Origin: Paenibacillus sp. YN15
GTDB lineage: Bacteria; Bacillota; Bacilli; Paenibacillales; NBRC-103111
Length of the DNA: 64,000 nucleotides
Direction: 5' to 3'
Assembly (NCBI RefSeq): GCF_003285005.1
Contig: NZ_QMFA01000034.1
Coordinates: 17,684-81,683, forward strand
The translations under genes were made by a program, and so were the position numbers. How positions within the stretch are numbered: position 1 is the first letter of the stretch; every line of letters starts with the position of its first letter. Shown here piece by piece: positions 47,500-56,553 of the stretch. The notes below the pieces were generated by a model that did not search any database, was not told where the DNA came from, and saw nothing but the letters and a program-made list of their open reading frames with translations.

Positions 47500-48202
47500 A
47501 ATCTTCGGTTTCCCTACACCTTCCTGAGCTCACTTCCAGAACGTCACGAAATATTTTTTGGGCACTGGCAGCATCATAGCCATAATACAACAGAACATCC
47601 AGAATAAAGGGAGAATATTCAAGCCCGTTCAGTTCCTGTGTAAATGCCATTGCTCCAATTTCGCTCAGGGTACGTATTGTAGAGTAATTTTTCCATCCCA
47701 GAAAATTCCATAAACATATTTTTTCTGTACGGGTATAAATTTCCTGCTCCAGTTGTTCTTCTACAAAATGAAACATTTCATGCCCCAAGATAGTATTTAT
47801 TATACCCGTTTGTGTAAAAAGTTCAACTATCCCGGGGTCTTCCTCCGCTATCAGCCGAACAGCCTGCTCCACAGGCTCCTTCATAATAATGATCTGATCC
47901 GGGGGCGCGTATGAGGCAAACAAAACGCGTTTGCCGGTCATGGAAACCTCTCTGAACTCCACCTTCAGCTTCAGCTTTCCGGCCAGTTCGCTTGCATCCC
48001 TGGTACCATGCTCACGAATCATTCGCCTGGCATATGCTCTCCCGCATGCGATTGCGTTGGCAATCATCTCTGTTTGTTGGCCCGGTTGGATGCGTTTTTT
48101 CAACAGCTCTCTGGAAAATGCATACCGTCCCCAGGTTTCATCCTCCACCTGCAGCAGGTGATGAACCATGTCTCTCAGCGTGATTTGCCCCTGCTCCTGC
48201 AT
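47492..48202 (-). CDS. ImmA/IrrE-like zinc metallopeptidase domain protein
   Basis: 236 residues from ATG 48202 (TGGAGGAG upstream). The centre carries GHEMFHFVEEQLEQ (near 155-168), a HExxH zinc-binding motif, and LSEIGAMAFTQELNGLEY about 50 residues later, whose Glu could be the third ligand as in IrrE/ImmA. Other parts (GKLKLKVEFREVSMTGKRVL) look like a supporting domain. ImmA/IrrE proteases cleave repressors or regulators. Being between a hydantoinase and a coupled GntR suggests it may act on one of them, but this is speculative. No signal peptide. Confidence 0.7.
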   Translation of the reverse strand: MQEQGQITLRDMVHHLLQVEDETWGRYAFSRELLKKRIQPGQQTEMIANAIACGRAYARRMIREHGTRDASELAGKLKLKVEFREVSMTGKRVLFASYAPPDQIIIMKEPVEQAVRLIAEEDPGIVELFTQTGIINTILGHEMFHFVEEQLEQEIYTRTEKICLWNFLGWKNYSTIRTLSEIGAMAFTQELNGLEYSPFILDVLLYYGYDAASAQKIFRDVLEVSSGRCRETEDYE

Positions 48203-48232
48203 AGCTCCTCCATTCCTTTCCCCGGACAAGCT

Positions 48233-50365
48233 CTAGCTCTGTTTAATATTGGCTGCCACCACAATAATTTCGGTGTCCGGTTCAAATGTGGATACCTCAA
48301 TGTCCATCAATAGCTCCAGCTGAGCGAAGTCGGAGGCGGAGAAATCCATAATCCGCGCGCCCAGGCACAGATAAAAATCCGGTCTGGCAATCAGCTCGGT
48401 TTGATAAACCGCCATGCTTTCCCACAGCTTCTTGACGGCATCGAGATAGTCGCCTGCCGTGGTTTTGATGGCCATGCCCCGGCCCCGCTGCACCTTGATG
48501 AAGCCCTTGGTATCCAGAATCCGGATGGCCCCGGCTTCCCCTGCCTTGCCGGTTTGCTCGCCGTAAATGGAAACATACTTGGTCTTCTCCAAAAGCCGGG
48601 TCTGCTCCACGGCAACCCGCATATCGTTGGCGGCCAATTGCCGCAGCTCCTCTTCCGTGCATTCCTTCAGAAGCTCATTGGTCTTTACCTCCGTGGAGCC
48701 GGTGGCAATGGCGGTAACCTTGGAGGTTTGCGGATCAATATCAATGTGGATCTCGATGCTCTCCGGCGTAGCTCCGCTTTGAATGGCCTTATTCATGGCC
48801 TCCATCTTCAGCGCGCTGATCACCTCCTTGGAGGGCGACGGGATGATCCGTTCCACCACATCTCTGACCATGGACAAGGCAACGCCGATAGAAGAAATAA
48901 CTTCCGCATTTTCAGGAATACTATACTTTAACCCCATTTTTTCGGCAAAATATATAATCAGGGAAGCTGCGCCGCCGCCAACGCCAACCAGGGAAATCTG
49001 ATCCTTCTCCAGCTTGTATTTTTCGGCGAGGGACAGAATAACCGGCTCAATCTTGGCATACGCCTTCTCCATAATTTGCTTGGCAATATCCTCGGCCGTG
49101 GTGCCGCAATAGTCCGCCAAGGCCTGCATGGCCTTTCTGGCCGCCTCCACATTGCCGTAAGAGAAATGCTCCTTTTTCACCAGTCCCAGCACATTGGCTG
49201 CACAGGAATTGGTGATGGTTACCCGTTCGCCGTTCTCCATACGGATGGATACATAGTCTGCGGGATCACCCGGCTTCGGCGAGAAAAACTCCACCTGCGG
49301 CCCTTTAATCTTCTGCGGGTCGGTAAAGACGGAATAATCCAGCCCGGCAATATGGGCAGAACGGGGTCCCACATCCACAACGCCGCTTTTGTTGGCCCGG
49401 ACCATGGAGCCTCCGGCCACACCCAGCACCCGCACATCCAGGGAATTCACATAGGTAGGATGGCCGCCCACGATGGAATAATCGATGGCTGGCCGCCCGT
49501 TTTTAATGACCCCAATATTAGTGGTGGTTCCGCCTACTTCGAAATAAACCCCGTTGGAGGCCCGCAGATACATCAAGGAGCCCATTACGGAGGCCGCCGG
49601 ACCGGACAGCATGGTGAGCACGGGACGCTTCTTCATTTCACTGATTTCCATAACGCCGCCGTCGCCTCTCATAATCATCAGGGGAACGTGGACACCCGCT
49701 TCTCTTACGGACCGCTCGGTGGAGTTGGCTGTATCCAGCATCTTCGGCAGAATACTTGCATTAATCGCTGCCGTTCTGGTCCGGCGGGTCAGCCCGTACA
49801 ATTTGGTAATATCCGAGGCCATGGTGGTGGGAATGCCCTTTTTCTCGGCCTTCTCATACACAATCGCTTCCGGTTTGCCGTTATCCACGCCAAAGGCCAT
49901 GGACGGGACAATCACCTGTGCGCCTTGCTTCACCAGGTCATTGATGACATCCAGAACGGAGGCCTCCGTCATTTTCTTAATATTGATAAAGCTGTTGAAA
50001 ATCTTAATTTCTTTATTGTTCCCCAAATCTATATTTTGCAGCTTGGTCTGTCTTTTGGCAAAAAAGCCTTCCAGTCCGCCCTTGCTCATCCCGATGATGC
50101 CAACCTGGGCAATGTCCCCTTCAATCAAGGCATTGGTTGCCTGAGTGGTGCTGTGGGCTACAAAGACCACATCCTTGGCTTGAATGTTATTTTCCTTCAG
50201 ACAGTTTTGAAAGCATTTCACAACCCCCGCCGCCACACCTTTGGGATCATCATGAGTCGTCTTCACCGACGATTTCCCGATAATCTCCTGTGTCTCATTG
50301 TCGATGGCCACTGCTTTTGTATGTGTTCCTCCTACGTCTATTCCCACTCTAACCGATTTACTCAT
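48233..50365 (-). CDS. Hydantoinase/oxoprolinase family protein (HyuA-like)
   Basis: 710 residues. The ASKHA-fold start VRVGIDVGGTHTKAVAIDNE (5-24) is the ATP-binding P-loop-like motif of Hydant_A_N; HSTTQATNALIEGDIAQVGI follows. VYFEVGGTTTNIGVIKNGRP (near 285-304) and LVGVGGGAASLIIYFAEKMG complete the hydantoinase A domain. Family members use ATP to open hydantoins, 5-oxoproline or similar cyclic amides. No HyuB-type subunit is present. It follows the transporter gene and precedes the zincin and GntR genes, all minus strand. Substrate unknown. Confidence 0.88.
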   Translation of the reverse strand: MSKSVRVGIDVGGTHTKAVAIDNETQEIIGKSSVKTTHDDPKGVAAGVVKCFQNCLKENNIQAKDVVFVAHSTTQATNALIEGDIAQVGIIGMSKGGLEGFFAKRQTKLQNIDLGNNKEIKIFNSFINIKKMTEASVLDVINDLVKQGAQVIVPSMAFGVDNGKPEAIVYEKAEKKGIPTTMASDITKLYGLTRRTRTAAINASILPKMLDTANSTERSVREAGVHVPLMIMRGDGGVMEISEMKKRPVLTMLSGPAASVMGSLMYLRASNGVYFEVGGTTTNIGVIKNGRPAIDYSIVGGHPTYVNSLDVRVLGVAGGSMVRANKSGVVDVGPRSAHIAGLDYSVFTDPQKIKGPQVEFFSPKPGDPADYVSIRMENGERVTITNSCAANVLGLVKKEHFSYGNVEAARKAMQALADYCGTTAEDIAKQIMEKAYAKIEPVILSLAEKYKLEKDQISLVGVGGGAASLIIYFAEKMGLKYSIPENAEVISSIGVALSMVRDVVERIIPSPSKEVISALKMEAMNKAIQSGATPESIEIHIDIDPQTSKVTAIATGSTEVKTNELLKECTEEELRQLAANDMRVAVEQTRLLEKTKYVSIYGEQTGKAGEAGAIRILDTKGFIKVQRGRGMAIKTTAGDYLDAVKKLWESMAVYQTELIARPDFYLCLGARIMDFSASDFAQLELLMDIEVSTFEPDTEIIVVAANIKQS

Positions 50366-50399
50366 GTTCGTCCTCCGATTCTGTTCAAATGGTTGAATG

Positions 50400-50430
50400 A
50401 CCGGCTTTTACACAAGTGCAAAAGCCGGCC
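50400..50430. other. Hairpin between transporter and hydantoinase genes
   Basis: CCGGCTTTT (50401-50409) pairs with AAAAGCCGG (50420-50428). Without a T-run it is probably an mRNA processing or stabilising element. Confidence 0.4.
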
Positions 50431-50442
50431 CGGTATGCTCTT

Positions 50443-51792
50443 TTACACTAGCTTGCCGTACATGATGAATACGATTGCACACAGAATAATACCGATGATC
50501 CATCCGGTAGGAATGGACATTTTCATATAATCTCGAGCCGGCACCTTGGTATAGCCAAAGCCCCACGCTACCCATGATTGGGTTACGTCCAAATGCTGGG
50601 GCGCAACAGTTGTAATGGCAAACAACGGATACAAGAATTGTACGGGCCATGCCGCAATGGATACAACCACGGCCAGGATAGCCGATCCGGAGCCAACCAG
50701 ATTCATCGGGCCACGGAAGAAGCCCAGCGGAGTCAGCACGGCAAACAAGATACACAAGAGCAGCGCCGAGGTAGGCATTACGCCGTCCAGCAAAGTTTTG
50801 AAATACGGAGACGCATAGGTAGCCGCGTTGTTAAACATGGACAAGGTAAGCAGGAAGCCGATCATGGGCGCTACATCGATGGCTCCGTCGGAAAATTGCT
50901 TGGAGAGCATTCTGGAAATATTGCTGAAGCCGCCCTTCAATTTGCCGCAGGTCAAGAGGGCAAACAATGCGGAGAAGATAAAGCCGAAGATAATCGGGAC
51001 CTTAAACACCACTACGCCGATAACCGGGAGAATGATGGAAATCCACGAAATAGCCGGCGCATCCTTGGTGGCTCCCTCATCCGCAGTGGCTGCCCATGCA
51101 CGGGTGAGCTTCTTTTTGTTCATGAAGACATTGGCCACAACCAGCACAACCAGCAGGGATACGCCCAAACCGATCATACCGAAGTTAAAGTAAGCGTTAT
51201 AATCATAGCTGGCATAGCTTTTCTCGGCAGTTGCAAAAATCGCCTGATACTGCTTGAAGTTGACGATGTTGCCGAAGATACCGGCCATAATCGAGCCCAT
51301 AAAGGAGAAGAGGGCGATAGGGGCGGGAATGCCCAACGAAAGCATGATAGGCAAGACAATGACGGCGATGGAGATAACCGGGCCGATTCCTGTCATGGAG
51401 GTGAAGATAATCGCTGTCACGATACACAGCAGGGACATGGTCACACGGGGCTTATCTCCGCCAAGCTCGACTACCTTGCGGATCAGAGTGGCGGCAATGC
51501 CGGTGTCAATGAGCACCCTTCCAAAAAAGGCGCCGAAGAAGATGTTGACCAGAATGGCCTTGCCGTAATTCTCCGGTCCCGTCTGAAACACGTTGGTCAA
51601 AACGTCGATCCACGATTTCCCTTCCATTACGGAAGTCGGGGAAATGGAGTTGCCGATCAGGGCAATTGCCGTCCATAGAACCGACATTACAAAAAAACCT
51701 ACCATGAGGTTGTAACCCTTTACGCAATACCACACCAAACCGAAAAACGATAAAATCATAATGAAACCGATTACAATATTCGTAACATCCAC
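50443..51792 (-). CDS. Ion transporter-superfamily permease (CitM/GntP/DcuC-like)
   Basis: 449 residues with about eleven membrane helices starting IVIGFIMILSFFGLVWYCVK. Features such as NIFFGAFFGRVLIDTGIAAT, SMTGIGPVISIAVIVLPIML and LTPLGFFRGPMNLVGSGSAI resemble the ion-transporter superfamily covering citrate, gluconate and C4-dicarboxylate carriers. It is the first gene of the transporter-hydantoinase-zincin-GntR operon and probably imports the hydantoinase substrate. The upstream region has a promoter with an embedded operator dyad and a cre site, so expression is presumably ligand- and carbon-regulated. Confidence 0.8.
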   Translation of the reverse strand: MDVTNIVIGFIMILSFFGLVWYCVKGYNLMVGFFVMSVLWTAIALIGNSISPTSVMEGKSWIDVLTNVFQTGPENYGKAILVNIFFGAFFGRVLIDTGIAATLIRKVVELGGDKPRVTMSLLCIVTAIIFTSMTGIGPVISIAVIVLPIMLSLGIPAPIALFSFMGSIMAGIFGNIVNFKQYQAIFATAEKSYASYDYNAYFNFGMIGLGVSLLVVLVVANVFMNKKKLTRAWAATADEGATKDAPAISWISIILPVIGVVVFKVPIIFGFIFSALFALLTCGKLKGGFSNISRMLSKQFSDGAIDVAPMIGFLLTLSMFNNAATYASPYFKTLLDGVMPTSALLLCILFAVLTPLGFFRGPMNLVGSGSAILAVVVSIAAWPVQFLYPLFAITTVAPQHLDVTQSWVAWGFGYTKVPARDYMKMSIPTGWIIGIILCAIVFIMYGKLV

Positions 51793-51816
51793 ACAATAAC
51801 CTCCCTTAAATTGTTT

Positions 51817-51876
51817 GACATGTTGTTGTCTAACATGCTACACACCAAGACTAACATGTTAGTTCGATGACGTCAA
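51817..51876 (-). promoter_or_regulatory. Promoter with GntR-type operator dyads for the hydantoinase operon
   Basis: On the minus strand TTGACG (51871-51876) and TAGTCT (51848-51853) are 17 bases apart. The perfect palindrome CTAACATGTTAG (51851-51862) overlaps the -10 and spacer; a second CATGTT-N7-AACATG dyad (51819-51837) lies downstream. Repeated AACATG half-sites fit binding by the operon's own GntR protein. Confidence 0.6.
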
Positions 51877-51913
51877 TATTTTTTTCACCCCCAACCCCTT
51901 ATAAAACCAAGTG

Positions 51914-51927
51914 AGTATGCGCTTTCA
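51914..51927. promoter_or_regulatory. CcpA cre site upstream of the hydantoinase operon
   Basis: The minus strand reads TGAAAGCGCATACT, which fits TGNAANCGNWNNCW completely. It is about 80 bases upstream of the predicted start, so carbon catabolite control is likely. Confidence 0.5.
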
Positions 51928-51951
51928 TAAAGTGTTCGATTTTACATCACA

Positions 51952-51991
51952 AATAGCCGGATTCTCTCCCGGTGAGGAGTATCCGGCTATT
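51952..51991 (-). terminator. Terminator of the GH130 operon
   Basis: AATAGCCGGAT (51952-51962) pairs with ATCCGGCTATT (51981-51991). It lies about 40 bases after the GH130 stop on the minus strand. Confidence 0.65.
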
Positions 51992-52027
51992 GGATGATTA
52001 CTAAAAAAATTCCTCCTGTTGGGGCAG

Positions 52028-53104
52028 CTACACGCCCAGCGCCCTGTACAGGTCTTCGATGTCGATCTCCGCCAGTGCTATCACATTGTCTGCGGCGCCG
52101 TAGTAAATTTTAACCTTGTTCTCTTCAAAGAGCACTCCATCGGTAAACACAACGTTTCCGAAGAAACCCTCCACTTCATACAGGTCCTGCGGTTCCAGAA
52201 TCGGCTCCTTGGTTCGGGCTATAATCCGGTTCGGATTTTCTAAATCCAGAAGGACTGCCCCCAGAGAATAGCGGTTGGACCGGTCTGCGCCATGATAAAT
52301 TTCGATCCATCCCTTCTCCGTCTTGAACGGCACAGCGCCGCCGCCGATCTTTAAAGACTCCCAGTTTTCCTTGACCCCCATCAGAAACTGGTGCTCTCCC
52401 CAGTGAGTCAAGTTGGGCGACGTCGCCGTCCACATTTCTGCAATTCCGATCTGCTTCGGCACCGGACGCTGAAGGGCAAAGTATTGCCCGCCGATTCGTT
52501 CCGGAAAGATGGTCACATCCCGGTTTTCCGTAGTAAAAATAATGCCCATCCGCTCCACGGTTTTGAAATTCCGGGTTTTGGCAAGGGCAGTGGTAATGCC
52601 CTTATCTGAAACAGCCGTATAATTGATGTAATATGTCCCGTCAATTTCTGTAATGCGTGAATCCTCTGTTCCAAAAGCCTCGTACCGGTTGGAGGGAAAG
52701 ATAAAGGCTTCGTCCTCAATGGTGAAATCCACGCCGTTTTTGCTTCGGGCCAGCCGCAGATGAGACATGGAGGTCAAATAGACATACGTATTGATATCAA
52801 TCTGGCGCACTTTCCGCGGGTCCGAAAAGTCATAGGCCGGGTCCTTGCGGTCCAGATCCACAATCTCCACACGATAGCCTGCATCCGAGTCTTTCAGCAC
52901 CGGCACCCGCAATGTATCCGGATTGCTTTGCTTTGGCCGCTCCGCCACACGCATCAGCAGAATAATTTCATCGCCATAACGGGCTACTCCTGCATTGAAG
53001 ACACATTCCACAGTAAAATCATCACGCAGAGGCTTCACATCCTGCGGAGTAATCAGCGGATTCCGTTCATTTCTTCTGGCAATCGCACGTACGCTCGTAT
53101 TCAT
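52028..53104 (-). CDS. GH130 glycoside phosphorylase (beta-mannoside phosphorylase-like)
   Basis: 358 residues from the second ATG (53104), which overlaps the response regulator stop in ATGA fashion. Five-bladed propeller features: RNERNPLITPQDV, VFNAGVARYGDEIILLMRVA (near 37-56), FGTEDSRITEIDGTYYINYT (the E-D-x-R motif whose Asp near 145 is the general acid) and IEIYHGADRSNRYSLGAVLL. GH130 enzymes phosphorolyse beta-mannosides, releasing mannose-1-phosphate. Co-encoded with an ABC importer and a two-component system, so it most likely degrades imported mannosides. Exact linkage preference unknown. Confidence 0.88.
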   Translation of the reverse strand: MNTSVRAIARRNERNPLITPQDVKPLRDDFTVECVFNAGVARYGDEIILLMRVAERPKQSNPDTLRVPVLKDSDAGYRVEIVDLDRKDPAYDFSDPRKVRQIDINTYVYLTSMSHLRLARSKNGVDFTIEDEAFIFPSNRYEAFGTEDSRITEIDGTYYINYTAVSDKGITTALAKTRNFKTVERMGIIFTTENRDVTIFPERIGGQYFALQRPVPKQIGIAEMWTATSPNLTHWGEHQFLMGVKENWESLKIGGGAVPFKTEKGWIEIYHGADRSNRYSLGAVLLDLENPNRIIARTKEPILEPQDLYEVEGFFGNVVFTDGVLFEENKVKIYYGAADNVIALAEIDIEDLYRALGV

Positions 53105-54681
53105 CATTTATCCTCCTGATTCGGATTGCTCCTGCGGTCCCTATGCACATCGCGATAGGCGGTAGGAGTAATCCCGGTAATTTTTTTGAATATAAATACA
53201 AAATGCTTGTAGTCGTTATAGCCTACCGCTTCCGCGATTTCAAAAACCTTGTCCTCGCTTTCAATCAGCAGTTCCTTGGCTTTCCCGATCCTTAATCCGT
53301 TCAAGTACTCATTGAAGTTCTTCCCTGTCTCCTGGCGGAACATCAGGCTGAAGTAGCCGGGGGTTACGTGGATATGGTCGGCCGCATCGGTTGCCTTCAA
53401 GTTCTCGCTCATATGCTCGCGGATGTAGGCTTCCGCACGGTCAATCATGCTCCGGTTTCTGGAATAGGAGACGGGCCGGATTGCTTCGGCAAGGGTCCGG
53501 AGATCCTGCCTGAACAGCTCCTGCAGGCGCTCGTAGCTGTTATGCACTCTCAAATCAAGCTGTCCCAGGAAATGGAGCTCCTCTTCCAGCTTGAGCTCCA
53601 GGGTCTCAAACCGGTGAAACAAGCCGTACAAAATATACCTGCATTGCTCCGCCACATCCGAAAGGAGCCACTTTTCACTGCTGAGTTCAGTAAAGAACGG
53701 CTCTGTACAAAGCTCCAGTTCACCGGAATCGGGATGAAGCAAAATCCCTGCAAATCTTCCTTCCCAATAAACTGCCTGCCTGCTGATTGCGCTGCGCTTC
53801 TCCCAGCCGTTGTAGGAAACCACCGGGACATCCTTCAAGAAGGGAACGTCCAACAGGGAGAAGGCTTCCTGCAATGCCTCCCGTATCTGATCCTGCCGGT
53901 TCTTTTCCGGGCATAGTATAAATCGGGGTGTCGCCAGGCCATCCCAGGCAGAATACACCTGGCTTAAGAGCTCGGTCAAGCGGGATTCATCCCAGCTTTC
54001 GTCCGTGAATATCAGGGTCACCAGCAAATTTTTATGGGCAAAGGCAGATACATGCAGAAGCTTGCAGCCGGTCAGCCCTTCATGGATGTTTTTCTTCCAA
54101 TGAGATCTGACCTCATCCAGATCCAGAGCGCTTAAGCCCTCCTCCAGCGCCGCGAAGTCGTCCAACTGGCTGCACACTACACGGTATTGGGCTTCCTCCG
54201 GCCACATCCGGGTTGACCCTGCCTCCGGAAATTGAGGAATGCCTGACTTCATGACCGCATGAAGCAGCCAATGCTCCAGAAACAGGCCCCGCCGCTCTTC
54301 CAGCTGCGCCGCCATCCGTGAAACAATGGCGCTTAACTCGTCAATATTTACGGGCTTTAGGAGATAATCCTGAACACCCAGCCGCATGGCCTGGCGGGCG
54401 TACTCGAAATCATCAAAACCGCTCATCATAATTACGGCCGCATCCGGCCTGCATTCCGCAATCCGCTGGGCAAGCTCCAATCCGTCCATCACCGGCATGC
54501 GGATGTCGGTGAGAACAATATCTGCAGGCAGGCGGTTTATTGCCTCCAGTGCCTCCACCCCGTTGTAGGCTTCCTCCACCACCTCAATACCCATACTGTT
54601 CCAGGGAATGGTATACCGCAAGCCCCGGCAGATTACCGGCTCATCATCCACAATCAGCATTTTCCAGTACAAGGCTATCAC
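53104..54681 (-). CDS. YesN-type AraC response regulator
   Basis: 525 residues from a GTG that overlaps the kinase stop (GTGA). Receiver domain: MLIVDDEPVICRGLRYTIPW (acidic pair near 12-13), VLTDIRMPVMDGLELAQRIA (phospho-Asp near 60), with a C-terminal AraC HTH (TDAADHIHVTPGYFSLMFRQ, IAEAVGYNDYKHFVFIFKKI). The middle 250 residues are the variable YesN linker. It should activate the mannoside ABC/GH130 operon after phosphorylation by the adjacent YesM kinase. Confidence 0.92.
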   Translation of the reverse strand: MIALYWKMLIVDDEPVICRGLRYTIPWNSMGIEVVEEAYNGVEALEAINRLPADIVLTDIRMPVMDGLELAQRIAECRPDAAVIMMSGFDDFEYARQAMRLGVQDYLLKPVNIDELSAIVSRMAAQLEERRGLFLEHWLLHAVMKSGIPQFPEAGSTRMWPEEAQYRVVCSQLDDFAALEEGLSALDLDEVRSHWKKNIHEGLTGCKLLHVSAFAHKNLLVTLIFTDESWDESRLTELLSQVYSAWDGLATPRFILCPEKNRQDQIREALQEAFSLLDVPFLKDVPVVSYNGWEKRSAISRQAVYWEGRFAGILLHPDSGELELCTEPFFTELSSEKWLLSDVAEQCRYILYGLFHRFETLELKLEEELHFLGQLDLRVHNSYERLQELFRQDLRTLAEAIRPVSYSRNRSMIDRAEAYIREHMSENLKATDAADHIHVTPGYFSLMFRQETGKNFNEYLNGLRIGKAKELLIESEDKVFEIAEAVGYNDYKHFVFIFKKITGITPTAYRDVHRDRRSNPNQEDK

Positions 54682-56495
54682 CCCCCGCTTTGTCCCGTAT
54701 TGAAGTCTACTTCCCCAGGCTCTTCATGATGCAGCGGAATTTTGACCCTGATCCAGGCTCCGGCAGCAGCCGGCATCAGTTCAGGACCGCAGCCTTCTCC
54801 GTATGCCAAGCGCAGGCGCTCGTGGATATTCCGCAGGGCGTAACCACCGTCATCCAGCAGCTTTTCGCGGAAATTCTCACTAGAGAAGGCTTCTCCGAAG
54901 CCTTTGCCATCATCAATCACATCCATAACAATATGCTCGTCTTCCCGGTAGCACCGGATAGTGATGCTAAGCGTATGTCTTCCCCCCGGATATCCATGAA
55001 CAATGCTGTTCTCTACCAGAGGCTGAAGAATTTGCTTTAGCACATTCTGGCGGTCCAGCCCTTCCTCCACCTCTATAAAGGACTTCAGCTGCCCTCCCAG
55101 CCGCTCCTGCTGAAGCTCGAGATAACTAGCCACGTAAGCCAGCTCCTCGCCGACGGTCACCCATATGCGCCCGCCGCTCAAGCCCATCCGAAAGAAGTGG
55201 GACAGCGCTTCAATAAGCCTGCTTGTCTTCATGGCCTGTTCAAGCCGAGCCGTCCAACGGATCATATCCAGGGTGTTGTACAGAAAATGAGGATCAATCT
55301 GCGCCTGCAGCGATTTCAAATCGGATTCCTTTTGTTTGATTTCCAGCATGAATTTCGTTTCGATGAGGCGCTGGATCTGAAGCACCATCCTGTTGAAGCG
55401 GTTGCCCAACAGCCCGATTTCATCCCTTGAGCGGACCTGTACTTGGGCGGTGAAGTCCCCCTTCTCCACTCTCCGTGTCTCCCGGATCAGGTCTGTAACA
55501 GGTCTGATGATGGCCCAGTAGAATCCGAAGGAGGCGGCAATGCCAAGGGCCAGGACCAAACCGATCATCAGGACTAAATAGCTTTGCATTCCCTTCAGAT
55601 TCTCCATAATTGCCGCCTGATCCAGCACCGCCACCATGTTCCAGTCCGTTCCTTCGATGAACTGGGAGACGACAGCGACGCTTCGGCCGTTGAGCACATA
55701 TCCAAAGCGGGTCTGATTCCGGCCGTCGGCCAACACCCGCTGGATGAAGGCCTCATCCGGGTAGCGCCTCCCCAACCAGTCCTTGTTTTCATGGACAATG
55801 ACACTCCCGTCCTTTCCCAGGATGAACATGGAGCCCAGGGAAGGGCTGATTCCTCCCGAAATCAGCTGATAAATCTGATCCTCCTTCAGCCGGATGCGGA
55901 CTTCACCAAGCCTCATGCTGATTTGATTTAGATCATTGATTTGCCGGAAAAGAGAAATGACATGCCTTTCCCCTCCATTCCACTGGCTTCGTACGGTGTA
56001 GGAAGGTGTCCAATAAATTGCCCCTGCCCGTTTATACGCCGCCGCGGACCATTCCTTCTCCCTTATACCGACAATCGGCTCCCCCATGTCCAGCACTGTG
56101 TTTTGCCGGCCTTCCAGCAAAATGGAGCTGATATAGCTCTTGGACATGAGCTGAAAGGTCAGGAAGCCCGTCACCTGTTCAACGGAGCCTCCCTCACTGA
56201 CTTCCCCATCGGCCATGTCTATGGTGGATGAGATTTTCAGCATCTGGCGGAAGTCACTGCTGAATATGATATAAGACGAAATGTCTTCCACCTCGCGAAT
56301 GACGGAAGTCATATTTTTTTGGGCTGTGTCGACAATCCGGACGGTGGTATCAATCGCCTCCGCTTGCATAATGGCATTGGTATTCCTCAAGAGGGCCCAT
56401 CCAAAGAGGGAAACCGGCAAAATCACAAGCACCAGAAAGATGACAATTACCTTCGTCGTCAGCCGCCAATCGGAAAAGGGATAGATTTTTTTCAT
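54678..56495 (-). CDS. YesM-type sensor histidine kinase
   Basis: 605 residues from ATG 56495 (AAGG 10 bases upstream). Helix at 15-33 (VIVIFLVLVILPVSLFGWAL), an extracellular Cache-like sensor to about 290, a second helix near 295-315, HAMP (RRVEKGDFTAQVQVRSRDEI) and the His_kinase domain (LKSLQAQIDPHFLYNTLDMI, phospho-His near 418) plus HATPase (PLVENSIVHGYPG and DDGKGFGEA). It probably senses an extracellular mannoside and phosphorylates the YesN-type regulator. Confidence 0.93.
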   Translation of the reverse strand: MKKIYPFSDWRLTTKVIVIFLVLVILPVSLFGWALLRNTNAIMQAEAIDTTVRIVDTAQKNMTSVIREVEDISSYIIFSSDFRQMLKISSTIDMADGEVSEGGSVEQVTGFLTFQLMSKSYISSILLEGRQNTVLDMGEPIVGIREKEWSAAAYKRAGAIYWTPSYTVRSQWNGGERHVISLFRQINDLNQISMRLGEVRIRLKEDQIYQLISGGISPSLGSMFILGKDGSVIVHENKDWLGRRYPDEAFIQRVLADGRNQTRFGYVLNGRSVAVVSQFIEGTDWNMVAVLDQAAIMENLKGMQSYLVLMIGLVLALGIAASFGFYWAIIRPVTDLIRETRRVEKGDFTAQVQVRSRDEIGLLGNRFNRMVLQIQRLIETKFMLEIKQKESDLKSLQAQIDPHFLYNTLDMIRWTARLEQAMKTSRLIEALSHFFRMGLSGGRIWVTVGEELAYVASYLELQQERLGGQLKSFIEVEEGLDRQNVLKQILQPLVENSIVHGYPGGRHTLSITIRCYREDEHIVMDVIDDGKGFGEAFSSENFREKLLDDGGYALRNIHERLRLAYGEGCGPELMPAAAGAWIRVKIPLHHEEPGEVDFNTGQSGG

Positions 56496-56553
56496 GTCCA
56501 CCCAACCTTCGCAGGAACATCCTTATTAAAAGAATATCCTCTTCCAGCGGAAA

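Noticed and set aside
49076..50530. Plus-strand ORF of 484 codons opposite the hydantoinase gene
   Set aside because: Antisense shadow of the hydantoinase; no ribosome site or motif.
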